Shown piece by piece: positions 42,631-54,030 of a DNA stretch of 64,000 nucleotides. Numbering within the stretch: the first letter of the stretch is position 1; every line of letters begins with the position of its first letter. Both the position numbers and the translations under genes were made by a program. The DNA comes from Apricaphanius iberus (Eukaryota > Chordata > Actinopteri > Cyprinodontiformes > Aphaniidae), in contig JAPXFQ010000179.1 in NCBI GenBank assembly GCA_028564705.1, positions 1 through 64,000 on the forward strand. The letters run 5' to 3'. Below the pieces are notes generated by a model that was not told the DNA's origin, searched no databases, and was given only the letters and a program-made list of their open reading frames with translations.

Positions 42631-43804
42631 TACGACCATGCGCGTATTTCTATCACACAATCGAAATACAAAAACTCACAAATTTACCCGTAAGCAAAAC
42701 ACGGCACGGAGGAATCACACAGCGCTCGAGATAGATGCAGCTCTTCACATCAATGATTATGCATGCATATAATTATAAAGAAAAACGTCCTAATTTGTCC
42801 ACCCAGGTTGGGGGTAAATTTAAACAGTCTTACTTTAAAGAGGAAGCTTCCAGGTGTGGAAGAAAAAGTCGGGAACCGAGATGCTTGTTCTCGTCAGCCG
42901 CACTGAGAAAAAAACAAAAAGAGGGGAGTTCAGCAGATCAAAAAGGAATAGTTTGGGGGCCAGCCAAACTATTGGGAAAACTTGGTTGCAGGGAGCAAGG
43001 ACAAAATCCAGAACACGTGTTAGGAAAAGGAGTCTCTCCTTACAGTTCGGAGAACTGCCGACACAATCAGGCGAGCTTGGAAGAGGACGATGGATGCTCA
43101 TCCATCACTTTTATGCTGAGTGTGGGCGCATCGCCCCCCTTTCCCCGTATCTGTCTCCAATCAGGCTGCGGGCAGCAGCGGCGGTCTTGAAGGATTGGCA
43201 TTCTAGCCAATTGCATCCACCGCTCATCGGATTTAAACAGGGAAGGAGCGGATAGCTTCGACATTGGTCAGAATTGCGCAGCCGGGGGAAGGGGCTGTTG
43301 CCAAGTTATGGAATGCTGGGTCATGATTGTAGAGCTCCTTTTGATGTCATATTCATGGTTCAGACCCCAAAAGTGTGGATGTGATTACTATGCCGGGAGT
43401 GCTGCAGAGGCTGACCGAGCAGGAACCAAGACTGATTGAATACATCTAGCTTGGAAGGTTCTGGAGGAAACCCAGGAAGGATCTGCAAGGAGAAAGGCAA
43501 GTAAGTTGAAGTCTCTGAATCGTGAGCAAAGTTTCTTCCCTGGATTCTCTGAAAAGAACTTGGCCATGTACCACCCTAAAAGCCAGAACCAACTGCCGTT
43601 ACCCTGAAGGAGCCATTCCCCTTTTGAGCTGGATGGTTATGAGGATCCATGAGGACCACCTGGTGGCTGCTGCCTGCCACGCCCTGTAGAGATGGTAGGA
43701 AAAAAACAGTAACGCAGCCACAGAATCCTAACAGCATTAACGTTCTGGTTCACACGCATTAATAACTCGTGGCCATGCATTAGTGCATTATAATGCATAG
43801 CAAC
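42631..43804. other. No gene recognised
   Basis: Open frames at 42735-43255 overlap in different frames and strands and show no family signature. The region is less AT-rich than its neighbours between 42850 and 43300. I could not classify it. Confidence 0.4.
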
Positions 43805-44996
43805 CAGTGTTATTATCGTTAATGAAAACGAACGAAAAATAGAAGTAAAAAACATATTTTTTAACTGAAATAAAAATAAATAAGAGAATTTGAAACTAAA
43901 CAAAAAAGGAACTGAAACTGTAATGAGTGTTCACAAAACTTACTAAAACAAACAGAATTTATTGAGAAAATGTGCTTAGTTTTCGTTTCATAATGTGTCT
44001 CATAAAATCTAGAAGAATTATTTCTATGTCGCTCTTGCGTTTTCACCAGATGCAATCATCTCTGTGCCTATTTAGTTGACCAAATTGCCTTCATTAAAAC
44101 AACAGAACGGGAAAGTTGGATACAATCCCATCAACTCGCCTTCTTTCAAAGAAAAAAAAGACACGTTTGGATCACAAGCTATCAGAAGAAGGGACTGAAA
44201 CGATGATTAAACAGTCTGCAGAAAAAACTTCACAACAGGTGAGCTACGGCTAACATATAAGCTAACCCTGCGACTGCAAACTGTGAGCAATAGCAATGGG
44301 GACCGGTGTTACACCAAAGCTCTTTAGCTGGTGTAGGTCGTGTGTGTATCTGCTGTGTCGATGGAAAATCAATCCCTCTCTAGTTTTAGATTATCGGTGT
44401 TTTTTACTGGCTGTTATCCCAACATGTCAATCAAGTCGTCTGTGTTGCTGCGGGCCGCCTAGCATCATGTGAGTAAAGGTTGAGAGAAAGCGCGAATGTG
44501 CAAAATGATCAAAAGCATCACAGTACTTTAGATGGCTTGGCTTTTGTCTTGTTGCGTTGCCACTCGGTGTCAGTGTTTTTATACAAACTGTAGAACCTGC
44601 ATTAATCGTTGGGCTTTTTAATGTACAGGCGCTGTTACTCTGTTTACAGAACTTTGAACGTTACTCTGCCGCATATCTTTCATACCTGCCTGATTTGTAT
44701 GGTTGTTAATCTGGCCCATGTCAAAGCATTTAAAAACTAAAAGCATTATCATTTTCTGAGATTTTGTTATACATTTATTCTTTTTTTTGTTTTGCCCCGG
44801 TACAAAACTTGTTTAACAAAAAGACTAAAACTCAAACAGAAACTAATAAAAACTACTCCGTATTTTCAAAAAACTAAAACTAAACTACCTAATAAATTGT
44901 AAAAAAATAACTTAAACTAAAATAGAATTTGAAATCTTAAGTCAAAACTAAATAAAAACTAAAACGAATAAAAATGTTAAAACTATTATAACCCTG
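43805..44996. mobile_element. hAT-type element, non-autonomous
   Basis: Left end cagtgttattatcgttaat, right end aactattataaccctg, inverted with a few mismatches (cagtgttattat against cagggttataat). The flanks atagcaac (43797-43804) and gtagcaac (44997-45004) match at 7 of 8 bases, an 8-bp target duplication. Subterminal regions are full of actaaaac/gaaactaa repeats. No transposase frame is present in the 1.19-kb body. Confidence 0.85.
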
Positions 44997-45004
44997 GTAG
45001 CAAC

Positions 45005-45893
45005 ACATTTTTGTTTCTTGTTTGTTTTTTGCTTTTGTCAGTCCCACCAGACTGGCTACGTATGTTTCTCATCTGAAGGGAAAATCTCTCCCACTTGGTG
45101 TTGCAGCAAAAGGCTCTTTAAAAATTGTCACCCCACCAGCCTTTTTACGCATTATTACCAGTTCCTCCTGTCTGTACGAGAATGAGACACCCTTCAAGAT
45201 ACCATCTGCTCTAGAAACCAAGTTAGGTCTCCTAAGTCTGCCGCGGGTAAGAACTACACTTGTCATGTGGGGAAGTCCCTCTGTTCCACACTTGCACCCA
45301 GTCCAAAGAGTAGTAAAGTCCTTGCTGAGTTTGATTGGTTATGTGGTAATGAGGTGTTTATTGCTTTACCACCTAATTGGGGTTGAAGATGTACTCTGGT
45401 AGCCCTATCTGACCACATTTTCATTCTCCAACAACAGGCACTTTGCCCTCATTACAATCAGAGGTGTAAAGACAAGAAATTAAGATCTAAATCTTAAACA
45501 GCACCAGAGTACTACTACCACACCTCCCCGAACAGAAAGAAGAAAGGAAAATATTTTTTTACTAAAGGAACCTTGTTAATATTAAAAAATATTCCGGATA
45601 AACTAGGCTACCTGTTTCAACCTCATATATGTCCTTTGAAATGAAATGCATTTTATTGCAACACAAATACATTAGAGAACCTTATGTGGACTACTGAGCA
45701 TTAATACTTGTCACAACAGAAATATGATGATCAATATCTATACAGTTTCCTTCCGTGTGTCACCTGGTGTATGAAATATGCAGTATTTATATATGCAGGT
45801 GATAATTTTCCCTCCTATATCAGGTGTCTTTTATTACTAGTGATGCAAAAGGAGAACTACATCTATCCAATCCAGAGGCCTGTTGTGGTCCAA

Positions 45894-45896
<3 letters not shown>
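45005..45896. other. No gene recognised
   Basis: The frame at 45022-45402 is long (126 codons) but has no motif I recognise and overlaps a minus-strand frame. Otherwise AT-rich. Confidence 0.35.

Positions 45897-45949
<53 letters not shown>
45897..45949. repeat. (TA)n microsatellite
   Basis: About 26 TA units, followed by a T-rich stretch. Confidence 0.95.
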
Positions 45950-45953
<4 letters not shown>

Positions 45954-46199
45954 TTTTTTACTAAATCTACTTTAAACACCCGTGGTCTTGCTTGTTCACT
46001 GATGATCTCTAAGAAGAGGCTATAATAAAACAGTTGTAAGATCTGATCTTTGGCACGAACCAATTAAATAAACTTTAATGATAAAAGATTATCATGGATG
46101 ATTTCTGAAGGCAGTTTACTGTTCTGGATGTGATGTAATGTAAACAGAGTAAAGACCACTGAATACAAATACATGTACACTTTATTAATGTTTCAAGAG

Positions 46200-46800
46200 A
46201 AAGTTTTTGAAACACATGTCCTTTTTTTTATCCTTCCATTTCATAATGATGCCTTTATTGGAACTGAACTGTTAAAAAAATCTAAATATAGGTATGATAG
46301 TTTTGTAATAATGAAAAGAACACTTTCCACATTTCTCTAGAATTTATTGTTTTATTGAACAAATCCAAAAAGACAGAACATCAGACATTTATGTTTCTGT
46401 CTGAATCTAAATAACTGAGAAGAAAACAGCATCAGTTCTAAGTTGATGTTAGTTTCAGATTTCTTCTCTGCATCACAATAAAGAAAACAGAAGAAAGTTC
46501 AGTTCACTTCAATCTCAGCTGATGGAAACCAAAACATTTGTTCTGCAGAACAGTGGAAGAGAAACCAGAACATCCAGATACATCAATACAAATATTAAAG
46601 CTGAACTATTAGAGCCCAGAGAAATATTTCTGTGTCATATAAGAATGAAAGAAAACATCAGCAGTGAAATCCTTTCTGGCTCCTGGAACACAGACACAGA
46701 GAACTACATTTAAAGCAGAAAAATAAAGAAGAAGAGAACAGCAGAACAGAGACACCAGAACCATGAATCCTGATCAACAATCAGAGAGGAGAGAAGAAAT
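46200..46800 (-). other. finTRIM 3' untranslated region
   Basis: Downstream of the finTRIM stop on the minus strand. It is matched almost base for base near the gene, and more loosely further out, by 61850-62327 beside the pseudogene copy, which shows that the duplication included the 3' flank. The sequence contains tttattgttttattgaac (AATAAA on the minus strand near 46345-46355), a plausible polyadenylation signal. Confidence 0.6.
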
Positions 46801-48423
46801 CTACTTGGGTTTAGAAAACTCTGCAGAGTTTCCAGGCCACCATACCAAAACTCCAGCATGTAGCGGCTGAGTAAATGTGGTCTGGACTCTGTGGAGGAGA
46901 GTCATGGTTTTAGAGACGCTGTAGAAGGACAGAATACCTGCTCTGTGATCCAGGTACACTCCTACTCTGGAGGAAACTGGACCTGAGACGGAGGTCCAGA
47001 TGTTTTTGTGACCAAAACTGGAACTGCTTGGGAAACATTGTAACGCCCAAGATTTTTCATTGTTTCCAAACCTGCATTCATCCCCACTTCCTGCTCTGCT
47101 GATATTCTTGTATGACACTGATACATAAACTCTCCCTCTCCATTCCACCTCCCAGTAACAACGTCCATGAAAACTCTCTCTACTCAGAACCTGAGGCTGA
47201 TTACTGAATCTGTCTGGATGATTAGAATTAGACTGATTTTGCAGCATTGCTGTCACCTTCCTGTTCCTCTTTGATAGAACCAGATTTCTGTTTACTGTGT
47301 TTGGATCCAGAGTGATTTCACATGAATATTTTAAGAACTCAGCTCTGCTCTTTGGTTCTGGTTCTGAAGGTAGAACGTCCACCTCAGAGACCATCAGTGA
47401 GATGTTTGTCCACGTGTCTCTCAGGATGTCCTGTAGCTGATCTCTGAGCTCTGACACAGCTGCTGTCACGTCCTCAAAGTGTCTCAGAGGACGGATGTTG
47501 ATGCTGGATGAGTGTGTAGACTCACTGAGTGCTGACAGTGAGGGGTAGCTGTGGAGAAACTGGTTGTGATCCTCTGTGTGTGAGAGCTGCTTCAGCTCAG
47601 CGTCTTTCCTCTTCAGCTCAGTGATCTCCTGCTCCAGCTTCTCCTGAAGCTCTTTGACTCGACTCACTTCATTTTCCTGCTGGGATCTGATCTGCTGCTT
47701 CACATCAGAGCTTCTTTTCTGGAGGAAACGGATCAGCTGAGTGAAGATCTTCTCACTGTCCTCCACTGTTTTATTAGCAGAGTGATTGATGGCCTCCACC
47801 TCCTGTTGAAGCAGCTTCACATCTTCCTCTCTGTCCTGGATTCTCTGATGGATTTCTCCTCGTCTCTCCTCCAGCTCTCTCTGCCTCTCAGTCCTTTCTG
47901 CTGCAGCTGACACTGTGTCGTGGCCTTTATGTTCATCTACAGAGCAGAGATAACAGATAGACTTGTGATCAGTGCGGCAGAACATCTTCATCACCTCATC
48001 ATGGGTTGTCATCGCCTGTTTCTTCAGTCCAGGGACATCATGGTGAGGTTGGAGGTGATTCTTACAGTAGGAAACCAGACAGACTAAACAGGACTTGGTG
48101 GCTTTCAGCTTCCTCCCAGTGCAGACATCACAGGCCACATCTTCAGCTGCAGCATAGCAGAGATCAGCAGCAGCAGCTTGGAGTCCAGTCTTCTTCAGCT
48201 GCTCCACTAAAGCTGCTAACATGGTGTTCTTCTGCAGGACAGGCCTCGGTATGAAGCTTTTCCTGCACTGAGGACAGCTGTGGCTTTCTCTATCATCTTC
48301 TACATCCCAGTGGAGTTTAATACAGTTCATACAGTAGCTGTGTCCACAGGAAGTAGTCACCGGATCCTTCAGTAGATCCAGACAGATGGAACAGGAGAAG
48401 GTTTCTCTGTCCAGCTGCTCCAT
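46801..48423 (-). CDS. finTRIM-type RING E3 ubiquitin ligase (TRIM)
   Basis: A complete single-exon gene of 540 residues, typical length for fish-specific finTRIM (ftr)/TRIM16-like proteins, which are ubiquitin ligases with roles in innate immune signalling. Domains: RING C3HC4 at residues 11-53 (C11, C14, C26, H28, C31, C34, C50, C53); a B-box1-like zinc site about 98-128; B-box2 about 149-168 (CRTDHKSICYLCSVDEHKGH); a long coiled coil about 175-300 with ELEERR, LQQEVEAIN and QEKLEQEITELKRK; then PRY (YSCEITLDPNTVNRNLVLS) and SPRY (CYWEVEW, AGILSFYSV, TQPLHAGVLVW) to the end. All RING and B-box ligands are present. ATG at 48423. The family evolves by tandem duplication and positive selection in the PRY-SPRY region; a truncated copy lies 15 kb away. 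Specific target unknown. Confidence 0.96.
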   Translation of the reverse strand: MEQLDRETFSCSICLDLLKDPVTTSCGHSYCMNCIKLHWDVEDDRESHSCPQCRKSFIPRPVLQKNTMLAALVEQLKKTGLQAAAADLCYAAAEDVACDVCTGRKLKATKSCLVCLVSYCKNHLQPHHDVPGLKKQAMTTHDEVMKMFCRTDHKSICYLCSVDEHKGHDTVSAAAERTERQRELEERRGEIHQRIQDREEDVKLLQQEVEAINHSANKTVEDSEKIFTQLIRFLQKRSSDVKQQIRSQQENEVSRVKELQEKLEQEITELKRKDAELKQLSHTEDHNQFLHSYPSLSALSESTHSSSINIRPLRHFEDVTAAVSELRDQLQDILRDTWTNISLMVSEVDVLPSEPEPKSRAEFLKYSCEITLDPNTVNRNLVLSKRNRKVTAMLQNQSNSNHPDRFSNQPQVLSRESFHGRCYWEVEWRGRVYVSVSYKNISRAGSGDECRFGNNEKSWALQCFPSSSSFGHKNIWTSVSGPVSSRVGVYLDHRAGILSFYSVSKTMTLLHRVQTTFTQPLHAGVLVWWPGNSAEFSKPK

Positions 48424-50030
48424 TTCTCCTCTCAGTCACAGTGACTGTGTGTTTGATTTATCAATCATGTTTGAGCTCTCATTAACCAATCACATGTCAG
48501 TGCAGAGAGGCTTTAGCCAATCAGCTTCTAACTCCGGTAAGTGTTTGCTCAACCTAGTTTCAAGGTGTGTTTAAGATCAAGAAGAACAAGGGAAAAACAT
48601 CTTGCTTTTATTCAGGGATGAATACAGCTTTAAATGTAATAAAGTTTCAAGTTCAACCTATAAACAGAGACATAAACCAAATGCATGAATATAGTGAGTT
48701 CTAAAACATGCAGCCGTACTTAACATTAGTCAATCATAAACAGCAATAAAATACAAAAAAACACATCAAAGCTGATGGAGTTTAAATTAAATAAAAACTA
48801 TGAATAAAGATTAAAAGCTCGAACTTTCAACCAAATGCCAGACCAAATAGAAGCATGTTTATGTAATTAATATCTAAAATCTGATCTTCACTCAGATTTT
48901 CTCTTGATTCTGGCCTAAGCACTGTTAAGTTTTTTTTTTACATGCCATTGAATTGTATAAAACGGACACTGACTTTGACTACATTGCATTTTATCTTCTG
49001 TGCTGTGTCCTTGCCGTGGTAAAAATGTGCAATTCTTTGCAAATAAGGGTTAAATGCTTCATAACGCCTCTGTAATCAGTTCCTGAGAAGACTCTGCTCT
49101 CCCTTTCACTTCTTCCAGTTTCCCTAAACTCACCTGCTGTACCTGTGTCAGAAAAAAATTATACTCTGTAAAGCTTCAGAGCATTTGGTATGCAAAACAC
49201 ATCTGACTTTACAAATTATTGTATTTTTAATAGCAAAACATGCAGGCTTATTTCATTTGACTTTCATTCTATTATCTTATTAATGTGTGCTTTCTTATGT
49301 ATTGTCTTACTTTAGAAGATGAGAAATACAACAGGTCATTCTGTCATTCGGGAAAAGAAAGTTGTTATATTATAACTAATGTCTGCATGTTCAGACTCTT
49401 GTTCTTTTCCATCCTAACAAGAGAAATCTCATCACTACTGACTCCTGACTCTGCTTCTGAAACTATATCGCATTTTAAAAAGCTCATAATTTTCAGCTAC
49501 AACCTCCCAAGTTAGTTTTATTATTGCAGTCCTCAACAAGCTAGCAGGGCACTTTTCATATGCAGGAGGTCTACACCTTACTCTTGATTATATAAGTTCT
49601 AACTTATAATATTCACTCAATAAGTAATCTTGCTCCACTCAAGACTTGTGGGCTCATTTGCTTGATGCTGGATTTTCTTTTTAACTAGGAGGAGCTTCCT
49701 AGTTATGTGGCGTCGCATCATATCGTTATCAAAGTTATATGTTATTCTCTGCTATTTTTCACACCACACAACTCATTGACCTGATAATTAATCAACTTAA
49801 ATGGTGGTAAAGTTCAGCATATTGTCTTACCCATTTTAATAGTTCTGGAGAAACTTCCCGTTGCCAATTTATGCACATTTTCCAGCATCTGTTTCCTCTT
49901 TTTAAATGTAGCTCTCTCTGCACCACCCTTGCTATTCTACTTTTCAAACACATCTGACTGAGTGCTCTAAAATGTCATGTCAAGGTGCGCAGCAAAAAAA
50001 CAGCCAGGAACCCAAGACCTGTCCCTGCAT
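48424..50030. other. Upstream of finTRIM, no gene recognised
   Basis: Holds the finTRIM promoter region immediately after 48423 (no interferon-response element was identified with confidence). The rest is AT-rich without recognisable coding sequence. Confidence 0.4.
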
Positions 50031-50420
50031 TATCAGATTCCTGAGGCGTGTCAGCCTGGACACCCTTGGCGGACACACAGGTTTCAGAAGTTTATCCTAG
50101 TGGCCGGCCCCTACAGAGATAAGGTCCTGAGGCATGTCCGCCTGGACACCCTCAGTGGAGACAGAAACAAGGGGAGAGTTCTCCTGGATATCCACTGCAG
50201 AAAAAGTCCTAAGGTGTGTCTGCGTAGACAACCTCGCTGAGATCGGATCTAGAGGCGTGTCTACCTGGACATCCCCAATTGAGACAGCAACCAGGAACGT
50301 GTCCACCCGGAACACCCCCTGGAGAAAGGAACCAGGGACAAATCCTCCTGGGCTCCGTCTGCAGAGACAGGGACCTCCTGGACACCCTCTGAAAGGCCAG
50401 ACCCACTGAAGAAGTCTGCC
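50031..50420. repeat. Degenerate about 42-bp minisatellite
   Basis: The phrase ctggacacc or a variant (ctggatatcc, ctggacatcc, ccggaacacc) recurs at irregular 40-85 bp spacing, with gagacag and gtgtccgc/gtgtctac before or after it. At least six units are visible. It keeps several frames partly open on both strands, which explains the overlapping 65-99-codon frames here. It could be part of a larger repetitive element. Confidence 0.65.
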
Positions 50421-52749
50421 GGCTGGGAAGCTACTGAGGTCGACTGCAGTGGCTGACAGCAGGTTGAGACCGGCTGTGGTGGCTGAGAATGGTTCTTAGC
50501 TGTAGAGTTGTAATTTGGGTCTGAGTGGGGGGTGACCTCCACAACGTTTGTTTGTTCCACTCCACCTTGTCCTAGAAACCGGTCAAGCCCGACTCAGAAA
50601 ACAATAGTTACCAGGGTTTGAATAAGTCTATTAATTGTGGCTGCAGATACTGTAACCTATGGTGGGCTGAGATTGGTGGTTTTGTCCAGGAGTTTTGACA
50701 AACAGAAAGCTGCTGGGTCCAATAAGTCAGACCTGCTAAGAGTTAGTACCGGAATTTTGTCCTGCCCAAGTGGAGGAGGTGGAGAACCCAGAACAGGCTG
50801 CTGACGCCAGCAAAGAGCAGTCTCCAAGAGGCGGCGAGGGCAGCGGCCTGGCCCTCCTGGAGTGGAGTTTTACCAGTCCCACGGTGTTCCTTTTGCCGAT
50901 GTTTGGGAATGGATTGTGGGGAGGAGCGCCGGTCCCACGTAAGAAGGACATAGCGCCAGTCTCAATACACGGAATGGTAAGTCTCCGTGCTTGTCTACTG
51001 AGGCTTGTTGGTCAGGTTATTCCATTATTTTTGGTGGCTTTGACTCAGGCGCAGACAAGTTGACTTACAGTGAATTTTGTAGGGTAGAGAGATGAGATAA
51101 TTAACAGAGCTTCTATTTTGAAATAAGTATGATTAGAACAATCACAATAGGTTCAGAAATGAGGCAGGTTGTGTATGTGTAGGGGCTGCTCAGGTACGCT
51201 AACTTGGCTTGAATCGTCAGTTTGCTTCATTAGAACTGTTCGCATGTTAGTGTCACGCGAATATGACGTGTCTTGCAATTTTCACATTTTTCGTACATGT
51301 GAGTATGTGGGGGAATGTGCTGTTTTGTTTTTCTAATCGAGATCTGGCATTAGTGTGTAGGCCTTCGTTGCCAGGTCAGTACTGTCCTTATCACACAGTT
51401 AGTCTGTAAAATTAAAGTGTATAAAACCATGTGTAATGAGGGACTAGGGAATAAGGTGGAAGGAGGAAGAAGTTGGGAGAAGAATTAAGAAAGACTACAG
51501 GTGGTCATTGCTTGAATTAATCCATCTAGAGAGAGGTATATGAAATCAATAAATTGACCAGTTGAGTTTTTATTTCCGAGTTAATATGTCCTGGAAGTTT
51601 TATTTAACTGCTGGAACTCTTTGAATGTTGGATACCATCAACATTATATCTGCAAATGCTGTTATCTGAAAAAACATCAACCCTAAAGAGTGGTTGATGA
51701 GAGTTTTATTGATAGATCTCTTCTAGACTTATTTGTCTAATTATTAACTATAATTGCAGACTGGGGTACTATCTTAATGAAGCTAAGATTAAAAGTTAAT
51801 TTTTACTTTGAGATGGAATCTTCATGGAGGAAAATTAGATCCTTTAGAGTTTTATGGTTTTCTGATTGTTGTTTTTTTACATTTTTTATTGTTTTTTATT
51901 ACCTCGGCCAAGGAGGCCACCAAGCCCACCAAGGCCACCACCAATGGTGAAAAAAAAACAACAAGCAAAAACATTACTATTTTTTAAAAGAGTAACTCAC
52001 CCCCTTACCAGAGTATAACCCCGCCCACATTTATTTTTGTAAAATGGCTCAAAAGGAGGCCTTTTCTGGCGGACCAGGAAAAACGTGGTTGGATGAATGG
52101 CTGGGCGCGGTCTGGGCTGTGACTGACGTTGCAGGCAGCAGTGCAGAGTCACAGGCGGCCAGAAAGATGGAGGGAGACGCAGTAATGTGAGCTCTTTTGC
52201 CTGGATATAATCTGGAGGTTGAGATTTTTTCCTCAACTTGCTTCTCCAAAGGGAACAGAGTACAGGGAGATAGGCTCTGTGGAGGAGAGGAGTGCCGTCA
52301 TATCGTTACGAGCCATTGTCTCGTTCTCTGCGCGGGGTAGCAGCAGATGCCTGTGGCTGTTTCGCGGCATAGAATGAGCGCCGTCTCTGAGTGGTACATT
52401 GTTGTTGGCTAAATCTAATGCTAAATGTAGATTAGCTCGAGTAATTTCGTGACTCTGTCTCGACAGGAGCACCTGCTGCCACTGTACGTCATTGTCCACA
52501 ACAGAAAATGTGTGTTTTCAGACAGATGTATCCAAGCATGAAGAGAAACATTCAGGAATGTGCAAAAAAACACACCATCACATTTATTCCATTAAAAATG
52601 AACTATTAGCCCAGATTTTATTTTCCATTTACTGATATATCCGTTATTACCTTTATCATAGATAATAAGCAAATGTCAGCAAATAGGGGTAACCACCAGT
52701 ATAACGGAGCACCCAGGCTATGAGCCGATTGTGCTGCAGGCAGTTCATC
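50421..52749. other. Intergenic, no gene recognised
   Basis: The open frames at 50736-51063 on both strands overlap each other and lack family motifs. The 52000-52500 stretch is somewhat richer in C/G, with overlapping minus-strand frames but no recognisable domain. A short ccaccaaggccacca repeat is present near 51915-51945. Confidence 0.4.
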
Positions 52750-53020
52750 GCACCTCGCTACGGAGGTGTGGCCAATACCGCTCATGTTATATACCCCACC
52801 ACGGCCGGACTGCTGACGTCACTATTCCAAGCCTACGTCAGTAACCCGAGATTAGCCATTAGCAAGGCAGGATTTGAATTCTAGTTAATTGCAGTGCAGT
52901 GTATTCGTATAACCACTTATTAACCAATTAATATTTTCACTAAAATGTACTAAAATACATAAAATAATTACTGGAAATGTAGATATTGTTATTATAGACT
53001 CAATTATACAGTTTATCAAC
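52750..53020. repeat. Dispersed repeat, copy 2 (pair at 19640-19900)
   Basis: Counterpart of 19640-19900 with the blocks in the same order. The two share aagcctacgtcagtaacccg-type sequence and actaaaatacataaaataat. Better preserved in the AT-rich half. Confidence 0.65.
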
Positions 53021-54030
53021 AACAACAAAAATTTTGATTTTGGGGTGAGATACTAATTAAGTTAAATGTATTGGCAAAAAAAGAGAAAATAATTTATGTG
53101 ACCCTCTCCAGGACTGGAATGTCTATGAGAGAAGGTCCTGTTTCGTACTTTCACTGTGGTGAAGGAAAGGTACTAAGGCTCTTGTCATATTTTCTCCTTG
53201 TTGAAAAAAGTAAAGAATAATGGTTTTGTCTGCTTTGAGTCATAAACACAAAGTATGCAGTGCCACACTTTGAAGCGCAAGGTTTTAGATGCTGAAGATG
53301 GACCTCTTAAAGGTAAAGGTTTTAGATAAAATTCTATTAAAATAAACATAACTGAAAACTATAATACGAAGATATTTGAGAATTAGACCTATACAAAACT
53401 ATAAGGGACCTTTAATTGAAACAATTTATTTTCAGTTTCATTGTTCTGATGCTATAGAAAATAAATTCAGCACCTTCAATGATCTCCTCTTCTTTCCGAT
53501 CAACTCTAAAGAGCTCTTTTACCGATGATCTTCTGTACGTTTTTAAACTTTGGATTCGCTCTTATAATTAAGAAAGTTATGATCATTGTTTGTCTTCCTC
53601 TTGCATTAATTAATCACAGATTGATCTGGAAACATTTTAACTGCTGATTCTCCATATTTCCAAGGATGCTACCTAATTTCTCTCTTTGTTGCGTCTTCTC
53701 TGGAGGTCTGACAGATGGTGAGACCTGTGAAGGTTGCCCTGAGGGATTCTGTCAGTCTCTTCCCACCCAAACGAATAAAATGGTGATCAAAAGAAATTCA
53801 ATGAAAGGGGTGAAAGACCATGTTGGATTTTTTTTTGATTTTGACTAAATTAAGTCTTAACAAAATCACTTGGAAGGAGATTATTTTGTTCTTATTCCAT
53901 TGTAAACATGTTTCATGTCTGTCTTTTTTTTCCTCGATCTACCCAACCCATAGTTAAATTGTGACAGGATCTTAAAACACTCCCTCCGTGGTTTCATTAT
54001 TGCTGCAGATAAGTGATAAAAGCAGAGAAT
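53021..54030. other. No gene recognised
   Basis: AT-rich sequence without recognised features. Confidence 0.4.

Noticed and set aside
42735..43264. Overlapping frames of 65-151 codons on both strands
   Set aside because: They overlap in several frames with no recognisable domain. A region less rich in AT gives longer chance frames.
45022..45402. 126-codon plus-strand frame
   Set aside because: No motif, overlapped by a minus frame, in AT-rich sequence with no splice or promoter context.
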